Assembly: GCA_964599635.1 (NCBI GenBank)
Contig: CAZRGM010000015.1
Span: 62,001 to 126,000, forward strand
DNA length: 64,000 nt
Direction of reading: 5' to 3'
From: WJMT01 sp964599635
GTDB lineage: Bacteria > Acidobacteriota > Aminicenantia > Aminicenantales > Aminicenantaceae
Both the position numbers and the translations under genes were made by a program. The first letter of the stretch is position 1, and every line of letters begins with the position of its first letter. Shown piece after piece: positions 15,417-25,100 of the stretch. Under the pieces are notes generated by a model. That model ran no database searches. It was given only the letters and a program-made list of their open reading frames with translations, and was not told where the DNA came from.

Positions 15417-17609
15417 ATGAGGCAGAGAGTCAGGGTCCTATCCATTTTTGCGGCTGTTCTGTTTCTGATCAGCTTTGGACCCAGTTATGCAAAAGATCTA
15501 AATCCGCAAAAAAACTCCCAAAATATCAATGAGATCTTGGATGATTTTCCAGCGGATAATCCTAAGGATGCGGAACATCTTGTCTCACAAATGACCGGCT
15601 TTGGGAAAGATGGAATTGTCAAGCTGTGCCTCTATTTGGAGAGCTCAAACCAAGAGTTAAAAACAAAAGCAGAATATGCTGTCCATGGTTTAACGGTTTA
15701 TTCAGCTGGAGATGCAGAGAAAGAAGATCGGCTCTTGGTGTCTAAGTCATTCCTTAAAGCTCTTAAAGTTTTAAGGTCAGGAGAGTCCAAAAAGTTTATC
15801 ATAAGTCAACTCCAGCTTATGGGGAAAAAAGAAGCTGTAAGACCTATCAGTCATTACTTAACAGACAAAAAATTATGTGAGCCTGCAGTCAGAGCTCTTC
15901 TTGCCATAGGAACAAAAAGAGCGGAAAAGGCTTTGATTAAATCATTGGATTCTGTAACTGGTGATAGACGAATCACTGTTATCAAGGCTTTAGGTAAGCT
16001 TCAAAGCCGGAAAGCCGTTAAAAAGATAAAGCCATTTGCTTTCAGTGAGAACAGAGACCTTCGCCGAGTCGCTTTATACGCTCTTGCCAACAGTGGAGAT
16101 CCATCATGCCTAAGTATATTAGGGACGATGAGGATCCAATCCTCTGCCTATGAAAGGTCCAAAGCGCCTCTTCTTTATCTTCTTTATATCAGAAGGTTAG
16201 CGGAATCAAGTCCTAAGGAGCTGATTCTCAATATCTGTAGAGAACTGATAGCCAACTATTCTTCCAGGGATGAAATCCAGATTCAATGTTCGGCGCTGGA
16301 TCTGATTGTGGATTTGGCCGGGGCAGAAGCCTTAAATGATCTTTTGAGTGCTGTGGAAAGCCAAAGCAAAGAGCTGCGCCAGAAAGCTCTTGACCTGGCG
16401 TTGGATATCTACAGTGAGGAAATGAGCTCGAAATGGGTAGGAAAAATGGAGGGAAAATCTGCTGAAAGAGAGGCTGAGATTCTGACTATGCTTGGAAAAA
16501 CAGGAGATCAGACCTTACAGCAAGTGCTCGAAAGAAAATTAAACAGCCAAAGCCTGGCCCTAAGGGAAGCTGCGGTCAGCGGTTTATCCAGATTGGGAAA
16601 GGAAAAAATTGTTCAAGATTTATTTAAGCTTTTAACAAATAATGTCGATGAGGAAATTCAACTTGTTAAAAAAGCTCTGCTTGGGATTGACGCGGAGTTA
16701 GTGATTCCACTGATAAAAAAAGAATTTGAAAAAATGCCCCTAAATGCATGCATCGCGCTTATAGAGGTAATCTCTGATAAGCAGGCTTTTGATTGTGCTG
16801 ATTTGGTCTTTTCTCAGGCAGAAGATAAGGATGAAAAATTAAGATTAGCGGCTCTGTCCGGTTTGGAGAACATTTCAGATGAGGATGATATTTCAGACTT
16901 GATTCGCTTATTAAAAATCACTGATAAAAAAAAGGAGATTAGTTTACTCCAGAATGCTTTGGTTTCTGCCAGCCAATTTGTTGAAGACCCAGAAAAACTG
17001 GCCGAGAAAATATGTCATGCGTTGGATGAAGCAGAAGACAAGGATAAGATTGTTTTTCTAAGGGTTCTTTCAGAGATCGGAGGGACAAAAGCCCTAGAGG
17101 CTGTGTTAGAGGCTCAGAAAAGTAAGGATAGGGAAATAAGCACGGAGGCCTTTTATACTCTGGCGGCGTGGAAAAAATTAGAAGCGGCCGATGAGCTGCT
17201 TATTCTGAGTCAGAGGGCGATTGATAAAAAACACAGATACCTGGGATTGAAATCTTATTTTAGGCTCATTAGTGATTCTGATCTTGAAGATAAAGAGAAA
17301 TTTAAAATGATGCTTAAGGCCAAAGAGATTCTACAGGAAACTGAGGAAAAAAGATTATATCTTTCTGCTTTAGGAGAGACCAAAAGTTTGGGTGCTCTTC
17401 GGGAAGCTGCTGTTTTTCTCGATTGTGAAGACTTAAAACAAATGGCGGCTGAGAACATGGCTAAAATCGCACTCCCTGATCCTCTTCGTGAAGGACTGGC
17501 CGGAAGAGAGGCAGCCTTTTTGCTTCAGAAAGCTGTGGTGTTCATTGATGATGAATATGAGAGAGAGAGGATTTCTGATTATATTGAAAAAATGAGTGAT
17601 ATAAAATAA
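15417..17609 (+). CDS. Secreted HEAT-repeat protein (paralogue of 35228-37210)
   Basis: 730 residues with signal peptide (ILSIFAAVLFLISFGPSYA) and otherwise almost entirely alpha-helical HEAT-type repeats, with typical units such as EPAVRALLAIGTKRAEKALI and REAAVSGLSRLGKE. No catalytic motif was seen. It probably acts as a periplasmic protein-binding scaffold. The C-terminal part aligns by eye with the HEAT protein at 35228 (KHRYLGLKSYFRLI versus KHRTLCLKSYIRMI), so the two are paralogues, each downstream of a Tat-exported Gfo/Idh gene. Partner unknown. Confidence 0.8.
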   Translation: MRQRVRVLSIFAAVLFLISFGPSYAKDLNPQKNSQNINEILDDFPADNPKDAEHLVSQMTGFGKDGIVKLCLYLESSNQELKTKAEYAVHGLTVYSAGDAEKEDRLLVSKSFLKALKVLRSGESKKFIISQLQLMGKKEAVRPISHYLTDKKLCEPAVRALLAIGTKRAEKALIKSLDSVTGDRRITVIKALGKLQSRKAVKKIKPFAFSENRDLRRVALYALANSGDPSCLSILGTMRIQSSAYERSKAPLLYLLYIRRLAESSPKELILNICRELIANYSSRDEIQIQCSALDLIVDLAGAEALNDLLSAVESQSKELRQKALDLALDIYSEEMSSKWVGKMEGKSAEREAEILTMLGKTGDQTLQQVLERKLNSQSLALREAAVSGLSRLGKEKIVQDLFKLLTNNVDEEIQLVKKALLGIDAELVIPLIKKEFEKMPLNACIALIEVISDKQAFDCADLVFSQAEDKDEKLRLAALSGLENISDEDDISDLIRLLKITDKKKEISLLQNALVSASQFVEDPEKLAEKICHALDEAEDKDKIVFLRVLSEIGGTKALEAVLEAQKSKDREISTEAFYTLAAWKKLEAADELLILSQRAIDKKHRYLGLKSYFRLISDSDLEDKEKFKMMLKAKEILQETEEKRLYLSALGETKSLGALREAAVFLDCEDLKQMAAENMAKIALPDPLREGLAGREAAFLLQKAVVFIDDEYERERISDYIEKMSDIK

Positions 17610-17656
17610 AATTTGGAGAAGAAGTGCTGATATTAAATTTTAGAAAGGAGGTAAAA

Positions 17657-19753
17657 ATGAAGAAATTGCTTATCCTGATTTTAATGGCCTGTGTTTGTGC
17701 GATCACCTGCACAAAGCAAAAAGAGAATCCCTTTATGAGTGAATGGAAGACTGAATTCGGTATTCCTCCATTTGATAAGATAGAGAAAAAAGATTATGTC
17801 CCCGCATTCCAAAAAGGCATGGAGCAGGAGAAGAAAGAAGTTGAAAAAATCGTCAAAAACAAGAGCGAGCCGAATTTTGAGAATACCATTGAAGCCTTAG
17901 AAGAAAGCGGAGTTTTATTGAGGAAAGTCAGCCATGTTTTCAGTGTACTGAATGGTTCAATGACTGATGATGAAATGCAGAAGATCGATGAACAAGTTAC
18001 TCCGCTTTTATCCAATCATAGGGATGACATTCTGTTTAATGAACATCTCTTTGAACGAATAAAAACAGTCTATAACCAGAGGAATGAACTCGATTTAACT
18101 GAGGAGCAGGCCACTCTTCTTGAGAAGACTTATCAGGATTTTATTCGGGGGGGTGCCAACTTAAGCGTTGAGGAAAAAGATGAATTAAGAAAAATCAATG
18201 AAGAGCTGTCCAATCTAACCATGAAGTTCGGCCAGAATGTGCTGAAGGAAAACAACCGGTATGAGCTGGTTATTGAAGATCAAGAAGACTTGGCCGGTCT
18301 TCCCCCATCAGTGATTGATGGAGCTTCCAGAGCAGCTCAAGAGAGAGGGCGTGAAGGAAAATGGGTGTTCACTCTTCATCGGTCAAGCATGACCCCTTTT
18401 CTGACCTATTCGGGAAAGCGGGACTTGCGGGAAGAAATATTCAAAGCTTATATAAACAGAGGAAATCATGATGATGAATTAGACAACAAGGAGATTGCAT
18501 CCAGAATCGCCTATCTTCGGGCGAAAAGGGCTCATATTCTCGGATATGAAACGCATGCGCATTATGTGTTGGAAGAAAATATGGCCAAAAAGCCGGAGAA
18601 TGTGTATGACCTACTTTATAAGATATGGGAACCAGCTCTGGGGAAAGCTCAAAAGGAGAGTCGAGAGCTCCAGGAATTGATTCATGAAGAGGGCAAAAAT
18701 TTTAAACTCGAGCCCTGGGACTGGTGGTTCTATGCCGAAAAATTAAAGAAGAAAAGGTTTGAACTGTCTGATGAAATGGTTAAGCCTTATTTTGAACTGA
18801 GCGGTGTGAGAGAAGGAGCTTTTTACGTAGCCCATCAGCTTTATGGTATTCAGTTTGTTGAAAGGACTGACTTGCCAAAATACCATCCGGATGTCAAAGT
18901 GTTTGAAGTCAAAGAAAAAGACGGCTCCCATATCGGGATCTTTTTTGCCGATTATTATTCCAGAGCTTCCAAGAGAGGCGGGGCATGGATGAACAGTTTC
19001 CGGAAGCAGCACAGGCTGGAAGGAAAAGAGACAACTCCTATTGTAACAAACAATTTGAATCTCACAAAGCCCAGTGGAGAAAATCCCACTCTTTTGACAT
19101 TTGATGAGGCTACAACCCTCTTCCACGAATTCGGGCATGCTCTTCACGGTCTGCTTTCTGACTGTACCTATCCGAGACTCTCTGGTACTTCTGTTCCCAG
19201 AGATTTCGTTGAGCTTCCCTCTCAGATCATGGAACACTGGGCGGCGGAACCGGATGTGCTGAAAATCTACGCCAAACACACTGAGACTGGAGATCCGCTT
19301 CCCAAGGAATTGATTGGAAAGATTGAAAAAGCTGGACACTTTAACCAAGGATTTGCCACGGTGGAGTATCTGGCCGCGGCTTTTCTGGATATGGACTGGC
19401 ATACCTTAGCTGAGATTGAGGAACATAAGGTAGGGGAATTTGAAAATAAATCACTGGAAAGAATAGGAATGATTCCGGAAATTGTGGTACGGTATCGAAC
19501 TCCCTATTTCCAGCATATTTTTTCAGGAGGCTATTCTTCGGGTTATTACAGCTACATCTGGTCTGAAGTCCTTGACTGTGATGCTTTTCATGCCTTTAAG
19601 GAAACAAGCCTTTTTGATGAGGAAACAGCGCTTTCCTTTCGAAATAATATCCTTGAGAAAGGCGGTACTCAGGATCCTATGGTACTGTACACGAATTTTA
19701 GAGGAAAAGAGCCGGATGTCAAATATCTGCTGGAGAAGAGAGGCCTTAAATAA
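17657..19753 (+). CDS. M3-family zinc metallopeptidase, lipoprotein (Dcp/oligopeptidase A-like)
   Basis: About 698 residues. Start chosen at ATG 17657, with AGAAAGGAGG directly upstream, giving a lipoprotein signal (MACVCAITCTKQ). The zinc site is FHEFGHALHG near residue 487, with the downstream acidic ligand in the FVELPSQIMEHWA segment, as in M3 enzymes. Family members are oligopeptidases or dipeptidyl carboxypeptidases working on short peptides; lipid anchoring suggests a periplasmic role. The C-terminal segment FSGGYSSGYYSYIWSEVLD is typical. It is 47 bp downstream of the HEAT gene and may be co-transcribed. Confidence 0.9.
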   Translation: MKKLLILILMACVCAITCTKQKENPFMSEWKTEFGIPPFDKIEKKDYVPAFQKGMEQEKKEVEKIVKNKSEPNFENTIEALEESGVLLRKVSHVFSVLNGSMTDDEMQKIDEQVTPLLSNHRDDILFNEHLFERIKTVYNQRNELDLTEEQATLLEKTYQDFIRGGANLSVEEKDELRKINEELSNLTMKFGQNVLKENNRYELVIEDQEDLAGLPPSVIDGASRAAQERGREGKWVFTLHRSSMTPFLTYSGKRDLREEIFKAYINRGNHDDELDNKEIASRIAYLRAKRAHILGYETHAHYVLEENMAKKPENVYDLLYKIWEPALGKAQKESRELQELIHEEGKNFKLEPWDWWFYAEKLKKKRFELSDEMVKPYFELSGVREGAFYVAHQLYGIQFVERTDLPKYHPDVKVFEVKEKDGSHIGIFFADYYSRASKRGGAWMNSFRKQHRLEGKETTPIVTNNLNLTKPSGENPTLLTFDEATTLFHEFGHALHGLLSDCTYPRLSGTSVPRDFVELPSQIMEHWAAEPDVLKIYAKHTETGDPLPKELIGKIEKAGHFNQGFATVEYLAAAFLDMDWHTLAEIEEHKVGEFENKSLERIGMIPEIVVRYRTPYFQHIFSGGYSSGYYSYIWSEVLDCDAFHAFKETSLFDEETALSFRNNILEKGGTQDPMVLYTNFRGKEPDVKYLLEKRGLK

Positions 19754-19824
19754 AATAATAATAGATTTTTATATATCAGGAAGTGAGGGACGCTTTTTAA
19801 AATAATTTCTGATGAAGCTGAAGA

Positions 19825-20625
19825 TTACTCTTTAAGCCAGGATTTTAATTCCTTGATTTTCTCATCTATCAGTTTTTCTCCGATTTCGTACTTGTCCTTC
19901 CACTTATAAAAAGAAAGCATATGGGGTGGATCTGGCTTGAATTGAGGATTGAGTATAAATAAGTTTTTGTTTTTTTCTCTTTGAGCAATTTGTTCCATCA
20001 TCATATAAGAAATATTTAAAAGGATTGTGATCAAATCCATTTCTTTATCTGGATTTTTGTCGATATAGCCCATGAGGTTGACCCCCACAATTTTTTTTAT
20101 GTCCATATCCATAAGAGGTTTGACCGGGACAGGGTCCAGAACTCCTCCATCCATATACAAATGGTCACCTATTTTATAGGGAGGGAAAATTCCTGGAATG
20201 GAAATGGATGCCATAACCGCATCACTGATTTTCCCTTTGTTAAAGTATACTGATTCTCTTTTGATTGGGTCGGTGGTGCATACCACTAAAGGGATGGAAG
20301 TATCTTTGAATGTTGCTTTTCCATAAAATTGGTCAATGAGGGATTTTTTAATTTTTTCTCCTTTGATAAGAGATCTATTGGGTTTATTAGGATCAATAAG
20401 CTTAAGATAGTCTTTTTTTTTCATTTGGGTGGGGATCTTTAAAAGAGAATCAACTTCTCCGTGGAGAGCATAATAGGCCCCTACTAAGGCGCCTATACTG
20501 GACCCGCTCACAGCAATTATTTCAATCTTCTCTTTCTGGAGTCTTTGAATGATAGGGATATGGGCATAACCTCTGACAGCTCCGCTCCCCAGAGCCAATC
20601 CGATTTGTTTGTCTTGAGATGCCAT
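19825..20625 (-). CDS. Patatin-like phospholipase (RssA/NTE family)
   Basis: About 266 residues when started at ATG 20625, which has GGAAGGAA upstream; a longer frame to 20667 is less supported. The serine hydrolase dyad is visible: GSSIG nucleophile elbow (AVSGSSIGALVGAYYALHGE) and the DGG motif (YMDGGVLDPVPVKPL). The glycine-rich oxyanion region is ALGSGAVRGYAHI. No signal peptide, so cytoplasmic. Such proteins hydrolyse acyl lipids; the physiological substrate is unknown. It converges with the M3 peptidase gene. Confidence 0.85.
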   Translation of the reverse strand: MASQDKQIGLALGSGAVRGYAHIPIIQRLQKEKIEIIAVSGSSIGALVGAYYALHGEVDSLLKIPTQMKKKDYLKLIDPNKPNRSLIKGEKIKKSLIDQFYGKATFKDTSIPLVVCTTDPIKRESVYFNKGKISDAVMASISIPGIFPPYKIGDHLYMDGGVLDPVPVKPLMDMDIKKIVGVNLMGYIDKNPDKEMDLITILLNISYMMMEQIAQREKNKNLFILNPQFKPDPPHMLSFYKWKDKYEIGEKLIDEKIKELKSWLKE

Positions 20626-20674
20626 GATCAGGTTCCTTCCTATACTTATAACAGAATTGGTGCACAAAATACAA

Positions 20675-20765
20675 TTAGACCTGAATTATTCACGAGTCGA
20701 GGTTGCTGCAGATGCGGCTGAATTTCATTAAGCTTATAATCTTGACTGTTGAATCATCTGGGTTA
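20675..20765. repeat. TAACCTG-family palindromic element (two right ends)
   Basis: Starts TTAGACCTGAATTATTCACG then AGTCGAGGTTGCTGCAG, and ends AATCTTGACTGTTGAATC then ATCTGGGTTA. Both termini are versions of the family right end facing each other, giving a 91-bp imperfect palindrome between the divergent patatin and Gfo/Idh genes. The inner AATTTCATTAAG is shared with the elements at 12914 and 40538. Confidence 0.65.
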
Positions 20766-20878
20766 GGTTTTTAATGAGATTTTTGTGAATATTTTATTGA
20801 CTCAACCTTTTATGACTTTATATATTATAGTTATCGTCAAATCCAGGATAAATAAATTTGGATGAAAGAAGGGTCATT

Positions 20879-22267
20879 ATGAGAGACAAAAAAGAAAAAA
20901 AAGAATCCCAGGGAATTTTAACCCGGAGGGAATTTATAGGACAAAGTGCTGCTGCTGCGGCAGGATTTATGATCATTCCCCGCCATGTTCTGGGGGGAAC
21001 CGGATACAAAGCTCCCAGTGATACGCTCAATATTGGCTGTATCGGAGTCGGGGGACAGGGTTCTTCGGATATCCGAAATGTGAGTTTTGAGAATATTGTG
21101 GCTTTATGTGATGTGGATGATAGACAGATGGCCGGATTTTTAGATTCAGAACAAAATCTCCCTGAACAAAAGGCTATGTATGAAAAAGCAAGCAAATATA
21201 AGGATTTCCGCGTGCTTCTCGATAAAGAGAAAAATATTGATGCCATCACGGTTACGACCCCAGATCACAACCATGCTGTGATCGCCATGAGCGCCATTAA
21301 TCGAGGGAAACATGTGTTCGTTCAAAAGCCTTTAACTCATACCATAAAGGAAGCAAGATCGCTTGCCCAAGCAGCCAAAAAAGCAGGAATCACCAGCCAG
21401 ATGGGAAATCAGGGTCATGCTGGAGAAGGCGGTCGGCTGATCAATGAGTGGATCTGGGATGGAGCTATTGGGAATATCCGAGAAGTTCACTGCTGGACAA
21501 ATAGGCCCATATGGCCTCAAGGCATTGAGGCACCCAAGGATACCCCTTCTGTGCCTGAGGAATTAAATTGGAACCTTTGGCTGGGACCGGCTCCTTCCAG
21601 ACCCTATCATCCCGCTTATCATCCTTTTAGCTGGAGAGGATGGTGGGATTTCGGGACCGGGGCTCTTGGAGATATGGGCGCTCATATTTTGGACCATCCT
21701 TTCTGGGCTCTTAAATTAGGACATCCTAAATATGTTCAAGCGAGCTCCACTAAGTTTACTAAGGATTCATACCCTGCAGCAGAAGTCGTGACTTATGAGT
21801 TTCCAGCCCGAGGCGCAATGCCTCCCGTCACTCTTAAATGGTATGATGGAGGAATCATGCCTGCCCGTCCGGAGGAACTTGAAGATGGACGTATGATGGG
21901 AGACTCTGGTGGAGGTGGATTGTTTGTGGGGGATAAAGGAAAGTTGATGTACAGCACATATGGGAATAATCCTCGCATCATTCCTGAATCTAAGATGCAG
22001 GAATACCAGAGGCCTCCAAAAACCATCCCCCGGTCTCCGGGTATTCATAAAGAGTGGGTCGAAGCTATTAAAAAAGGTGAAAAGTCAAGCACAGATTTTT
22101 CATATTCTGGAATTTTAACTGAAGTTATGCTTCTGGGAAATGTGGCCGTAAGGACTAAAGAACACAACATCAAACTGGAATGGGACGGCGAGAAAATGGA
22201 ATTCAAGAATTTTCCAGAAGCCAATGAGTTTATTCATACAGAATACCGTGAAGGTTGGTCTCTGTAA
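20879..22267 (+). CDS. Tat-exported Gfo/Idh/MocA oxidoreductase
   Basis: About 462 residues from ATG 20879, chosen for GAAAGAAGGG upstream; the frame is open back to TTG 20858. Tat signal TRREFIGQSAAAAAG, Rossmann motif GCIGVGGQG, DHNHAVIAMSA and the signature FVQKPLTHT, where Q replaces the usual E of EKP. The segment LGDMGAHILDHPFWAL is the family C-terminal motif. It is directly followed by a DUF1080 protein, suggesting oxidation of a glycoside to a 3-keto form and its cleavage as one pathway; that pairing is inference. Confidence 0.85.
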   Translation: MRDKKEKKESQGILTRREFIGQSAAAAAGFMIIPRHVLGGTGYKAPSDTLNIGCIGVGGQGSSDIRNVSFENIVALCDVDDRQMAGFLDSEQNLPEQKAMYEKASKYKDFRVLLDKEKNIDAITVTTPDHNHAVIAMSAINRGKHVFVQKPLTHTIKEARSLAQAAKKAGITSQMGNQGHAGEGGRLINEWIWDGAIGNIREVHCWTNRPIWPQGIEAPKDTPSVPEELNWNLWLGPAPSRPYHPAYHPFSWRGWWDFGTGALGDMGAHILDHPFWALKLGHPKYVQASSTKFTKDSYPAAEVVTYEFPARGAMPPVTLKWYDGGIMPARPEELEDGRMMGDSGGGGLFVGDKGKLMYSTYGNNPRIIPESKMQEYQRPPKTIPRSPGIHKEWVEAIKKGEKSSTDFSYSGILTEVMLLGNVAVRTKEHNIKLEWDGEKMEFKNFPEANEFIHTEYREGWSL

Positions 22268-22278
22268 GTGAAAAAGAG

Positions 22279-23082
22279 ATGTCCATGAAAAAGGCCAAGG
22301 GCTTTGCCTTATTAGTTTCTATTTTTTTGCTCTTTGCTGCCATCCATTGTCAGAAGAGTGAGGAATTAAGTTCGGAAATGGTTCCTGTAAAAAAATGGAA
22401 AATACATGACAAAGACAGACCCTTACCCCTGATGGTGGATCCCGGCCCTTTAGTCCTTCCGATTCCTCCACCCTCTGATGCAGAAGTCCTGTTCGAGGGG
22501 AAAGATCTTTCTCAGTGGGAAGACAGCAGGGGAAATGAGGCTCAGTGGAAGGTTAAAAACGGATATATGGAAGTCGCGGAAAAGAAAGGTTCTATTCAGA
22601 CTAAAAAAGGTTTCGGAAGCTGTCAGCTTCATATTGAATGGGCTGCTCCTTCTGAATTATCTGGAGACGGACAAGCAAGAGGCAACAGCGGGGTTTTTTT
22701 GATGGGATATTATGAGGTTCAAATCTTGGATAATTATGAGAATAAGACTTACGCAGACGGCATGGCTGGGGCTGTGTATGGGCAGTATCCCCCTTTAGTT
22801 AATGTTTGCCGTCCACCTGGAGAGTGGCAGTGTTTTGATATTATCTTTGTGGCTCCCCAGTTTGACGAAAAAGGGAAGTTGCAGAAACCTGCCCGTCTAA
22901 CCGTATTCCACAACCATGTTCTCATCCATCATGATGTAGCTCTGACCGGCCCCACGGCTTGGAAAATGAGGCCTTCTTACAAGACTCATCCAGAGAAACT
23001 GCCTCTTTCGCTTCAGGACCATGGAGACCCCGTCCGGTTCAGAAACATCTGGATCCGTGAAATTTCAACTGATAAAAATTGA
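22279..23082 (+). CDS. DUF1080 lipoprotein (3-keto-disaccharide hydrolase family)
   Basis: About 268 residues. Starts at 22279 or 22285 both fit; a longer GTG frame from 22255 would overlap the preceding gene. Signal with lipobox-like LFAAIHCQKSEE. The concanavalin-like lectin/glucanase fold of the family is suggested by LFEGKDLSQWEDSRGNEA, RGNSGVFLMGYYEVQILD and the closing VRFRNIWIREI. The Pfam name for this domain is 3-keto-disaccharide hydrolase, and members cleave 3-keto-glycosides made by dehydrogenases. Adjacent to the Gfo/Idh gene at 20879, probably one transcript. Confidence 0.85.
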   Translation: MSMKKAKGFALLVSIFLLFAAIHCQKSEELSSEMVPVKKWKIHDKDRPLPLMVDPGPLVLPIPPPSDAEVLFEGKDLSQWEDSRGNEAQWKVKNGYMEVAEKKGSIQTKKGFGSCQLHIEWAAPSELSGDGQARGNSGVFLMGYYEVQILDNYENKTYADGMAGAVYGQYPPLVNVCRPPGEWQCFDIIFVAPQFDEKGKLQKPARLTVFHNHVLIHHDVALTGPTAWKMRPSYKTHPEKLPLSLQDHGDPVRFRNIWIREISTDKN

Positions 23083-23085
23083 AGT

Positions 23086-24123
23086 TTAAAAAAACATTTT
23101 GATCAAACCTAGTATTCCTTGCTTCCAAGGAACACGGTGTGAAATGCCAGAGGCATCTTCAATCTTATTGAAGTTCTCTAAATACCATTGATAGTTGCGA
23201 ATCAAGGTATCTTTATTCGAATATTTTGGTTTGAAATCCAGAATTCGTTCAGCTTTCTCGATAGACACGAAAGAATCTTGACCAGCCGTTTCATATATCC
23301 ATTTATAAAGGGGGGAGAGATTCAGGAACTCAAGGATGCGTAAAGCCCAGGTGGCTATTGCGGCAGGGAAACCAATTATTTTTTTGCCATAACCAGCATA
23401 ATCCAATACAGCCTGGTAATCCTGCTTCATGGTTGTGAACTCTTTTGCGGCGACATTGAAGGTGTCATTCACCAATGCTGTGTCTTCAGTCAAACAAAGC
23501 CAAATAAAATCAGCTAAATCCTCCACGTCCAGAAGCTGATAGCGATTCCCGCCTGTCCCGATTAAGGGAAAATTTTTGCCATCCTTTGCCCAATCATAAA
23601 ACAATGCAAAGACGCCAAGTCGCTCAGGACCAATAAACGATTTCGGTCGGATGATAGGCACGACCATACCCTTGCTCCGAAATTCAAGGCAAATTTTTTC
23701 AGCCATGACTTTGGCTTCCCCGTAAGGTCCGACACCCTCAAGTTTATCATCTTCATAAATCGGATGATGATCAGGAATTCCGTAGACGGCAGTGGAGGAG
23801 ACATGTATGAAACGTTCGACTTTTTGATCCTTCGCAGTCTCAAGTAGGCTGCGAGTCCCATGAACATCCGTTGTGATGATATCTTTTTTTGAGTACAAAG
23901 GTAAGGCCGCTGCCGTATGGATGACATGGTTGACTCCCTGCATCGCTTGTCTGACTTTTGAGGTATCTCGGATATCCCCCTCCAAAAAGACGACACGATT
24001 CCTTTCTGGGTAATCAAAATCCGCTATATCCAGGACAACGATATCTTTGACCCCATTTTCGAGCAGTTTCCTGATCATGTTAATTCCCAGGAATCCTGCT
24101 CCGCCAGTCACTAATACTCGCAT
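23086..24123 (-). CDS. NAD-dependent epimerase/dehydratase (extended SDR)
   Basis: 345 residues. The NAD-binding motif is TGGAGFLG at residues 7-14. The catalytic Ser/Thr and YxxxK are in the VSSTAVYG and YGEAK segments. This is the nucleotide-sugar epimerase/3-beta-HSD-like group. No signal. It converges with the DUF1080 gene (3 bp apart) and precedes no obvious operon partner, with a 250-bp gap to the GT2 gene. Substrate, probably a nucleotide sugar, is not determined. Confidence 0.8.
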   Translation of the reverse strand: MRVLVTGGAGFLGINMIRKLLENGVKDIVVLDIADFDYPERNRVVFLEGDIRDTSKVRQAMQGVNHVIHTAAALPLYSKKDIITTDVHGTRSLLETAKDQKVERFIHVSSTAVYGIPDHHPIYEDDKLEGVGPYGEAKVMAEKICLEFRSKGMVVPIIRPKSFIGPERLGVFALFYDWAKDGKNFPLIGTGGNRYQLLDVEDLADFIWLCLTEDTALVNDTFNVAAKEFTTMKQDYQAVLDYAGYGKKIIGFPAAIATWALRILEFLNLSPLYKWIYETAGQDSFVSIEKAERILDFKPKYSNKDTLIRNYQWYLENFNKIEDASGISHRVPWKQGILGLIKMFF

Positions 24124-24373
24124 TCGCTATCTCCTTTTTCAGAAAGGACAATTTCCTCTGAATATCATCAACTTTCCATTCCTAAAGCCAATATGTCAAT
24201 CATCATACACATAAGAAACAATCCCGGTCAACAAGAAACCCATAAAGAAGGGATTTCCGTGCATCATTGGGTCCCATTTTATTTGATCCTTCCTTTTAGG
24301 AATTGAGCGGTTCAAGATATTCAAAAATAAGTTTCTCTGCATGTGTTTAACTTCGAAATGTTTGGATGAGAGC

Positions 24374-25096
24374 TTACCCCTTTTTGGCTATTTTCCTCAC
24401 CTTAAAGAGATCTCTAAGCACCTGTTTGGCCTGAGAGGCGGGACGCAGACGAGAGTCTAAATCACAGGTCCATTCCACAGGGAATTCAGTGACGCTGTAG
24501 CCTTGTTTTAAAGCTCGAATGAGAATCTCTATATCAAAAAGAAAACCGCTTAAAAGACATTGGCTAAAAAGTTTTCTGGCTGTTTCTCCATCGTAGATTT
24601 TAAATCCACACTGTGAGTCAGTGATTTTTTTGGGAAGACCGGCAATCAAAACAGCTGCCCAGTGAAAAAGCCTGGAAAGGATTCGGCGGGGAAGGGGCCG
24701 GTTTCTGTGGATAACTGTTTCCTTGGCATAGCGGGAAGCCAGGGCTATATCCACCTCTCCTGATTTTATCCTTTTTATATAGGGGAGAGCGTTTTGGTAG
24801 GGGATGCAGGTTCCGCTGTCTGCAAAAAGAACAGTTTCGCCTTGAGAAGCTAATATGCCCGTTTTAACTGCAAAGCCTTTGCCTCTGTTTTTTTCAAGCC
24901 GAATGACTTTTATTTTTACTGAAGGCTCTGTGTGAGCCTTAGATGCAACGGCGGCTGTGTGGTCATGGCTGCCGTCATCCACCACAATGACTTCCCCCTC
25001 AAGAGAGTGTTGATTTAGAAAGAAGGCAGCTTGTTCCACATCTCTTTTGATTTTGCGCTCTTCATTATAAGCAGGGATCACGATTGAAAGATCCAT
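24374..25096 (-). CDS. Family 2 glycosyltransferase (dolichyl-phosphate sugar synthase-like)
   Basis: 240 residues, no transmembrane tail. GT-A fold motifs are LSIVIPAYNEERKIKRD, VIVVDDGSHDHTA and SQCGFKIYDGETA, as in DPG/DPM synthase-like enzymes that attach sugars to polyprenyl phosphate. The metal-binding DxD that usually reads TDADLSTP is LFADSGTCIP here, so the second Asp appears replaced by Gly. It is 4 bp from the Agl23-like glycosyltransferase upstream; together they suggest lipid-linked sugar synthesis and transfer in the periplasm. Confidence 0.85.
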   Translation of the reverse strand: MDLSIVIPAYNEERKIKRDVEQAAFFLNQHSLEGEVIVVDDGSHDHTAAVASKAHTEPSVKIKVIRLEKNRGKGFAVKTGILASQGETVLFADSGTCIPYQNALPYIKRIKSGEVDIALASRYAKETVIHRNRPLPRRILSRLFHWAAVLIAGLPKKITDSQCGFKIYDGETARKLFSQCLLSGFLFDIEILIRALKQGYSVTEFPVEWTCDLDSRLRPASQAKQVLRDLFKVRKIAKKG

Positions 25097-25100
25097 TGTT

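Noticed and set aside
18743..19402. 219-residue minus-strand ORF inside the M3 peptidase gene
   Set aside because: Antisense shadow of a well-supported gene with conserved motifs in the other strand; no family signature of its own.
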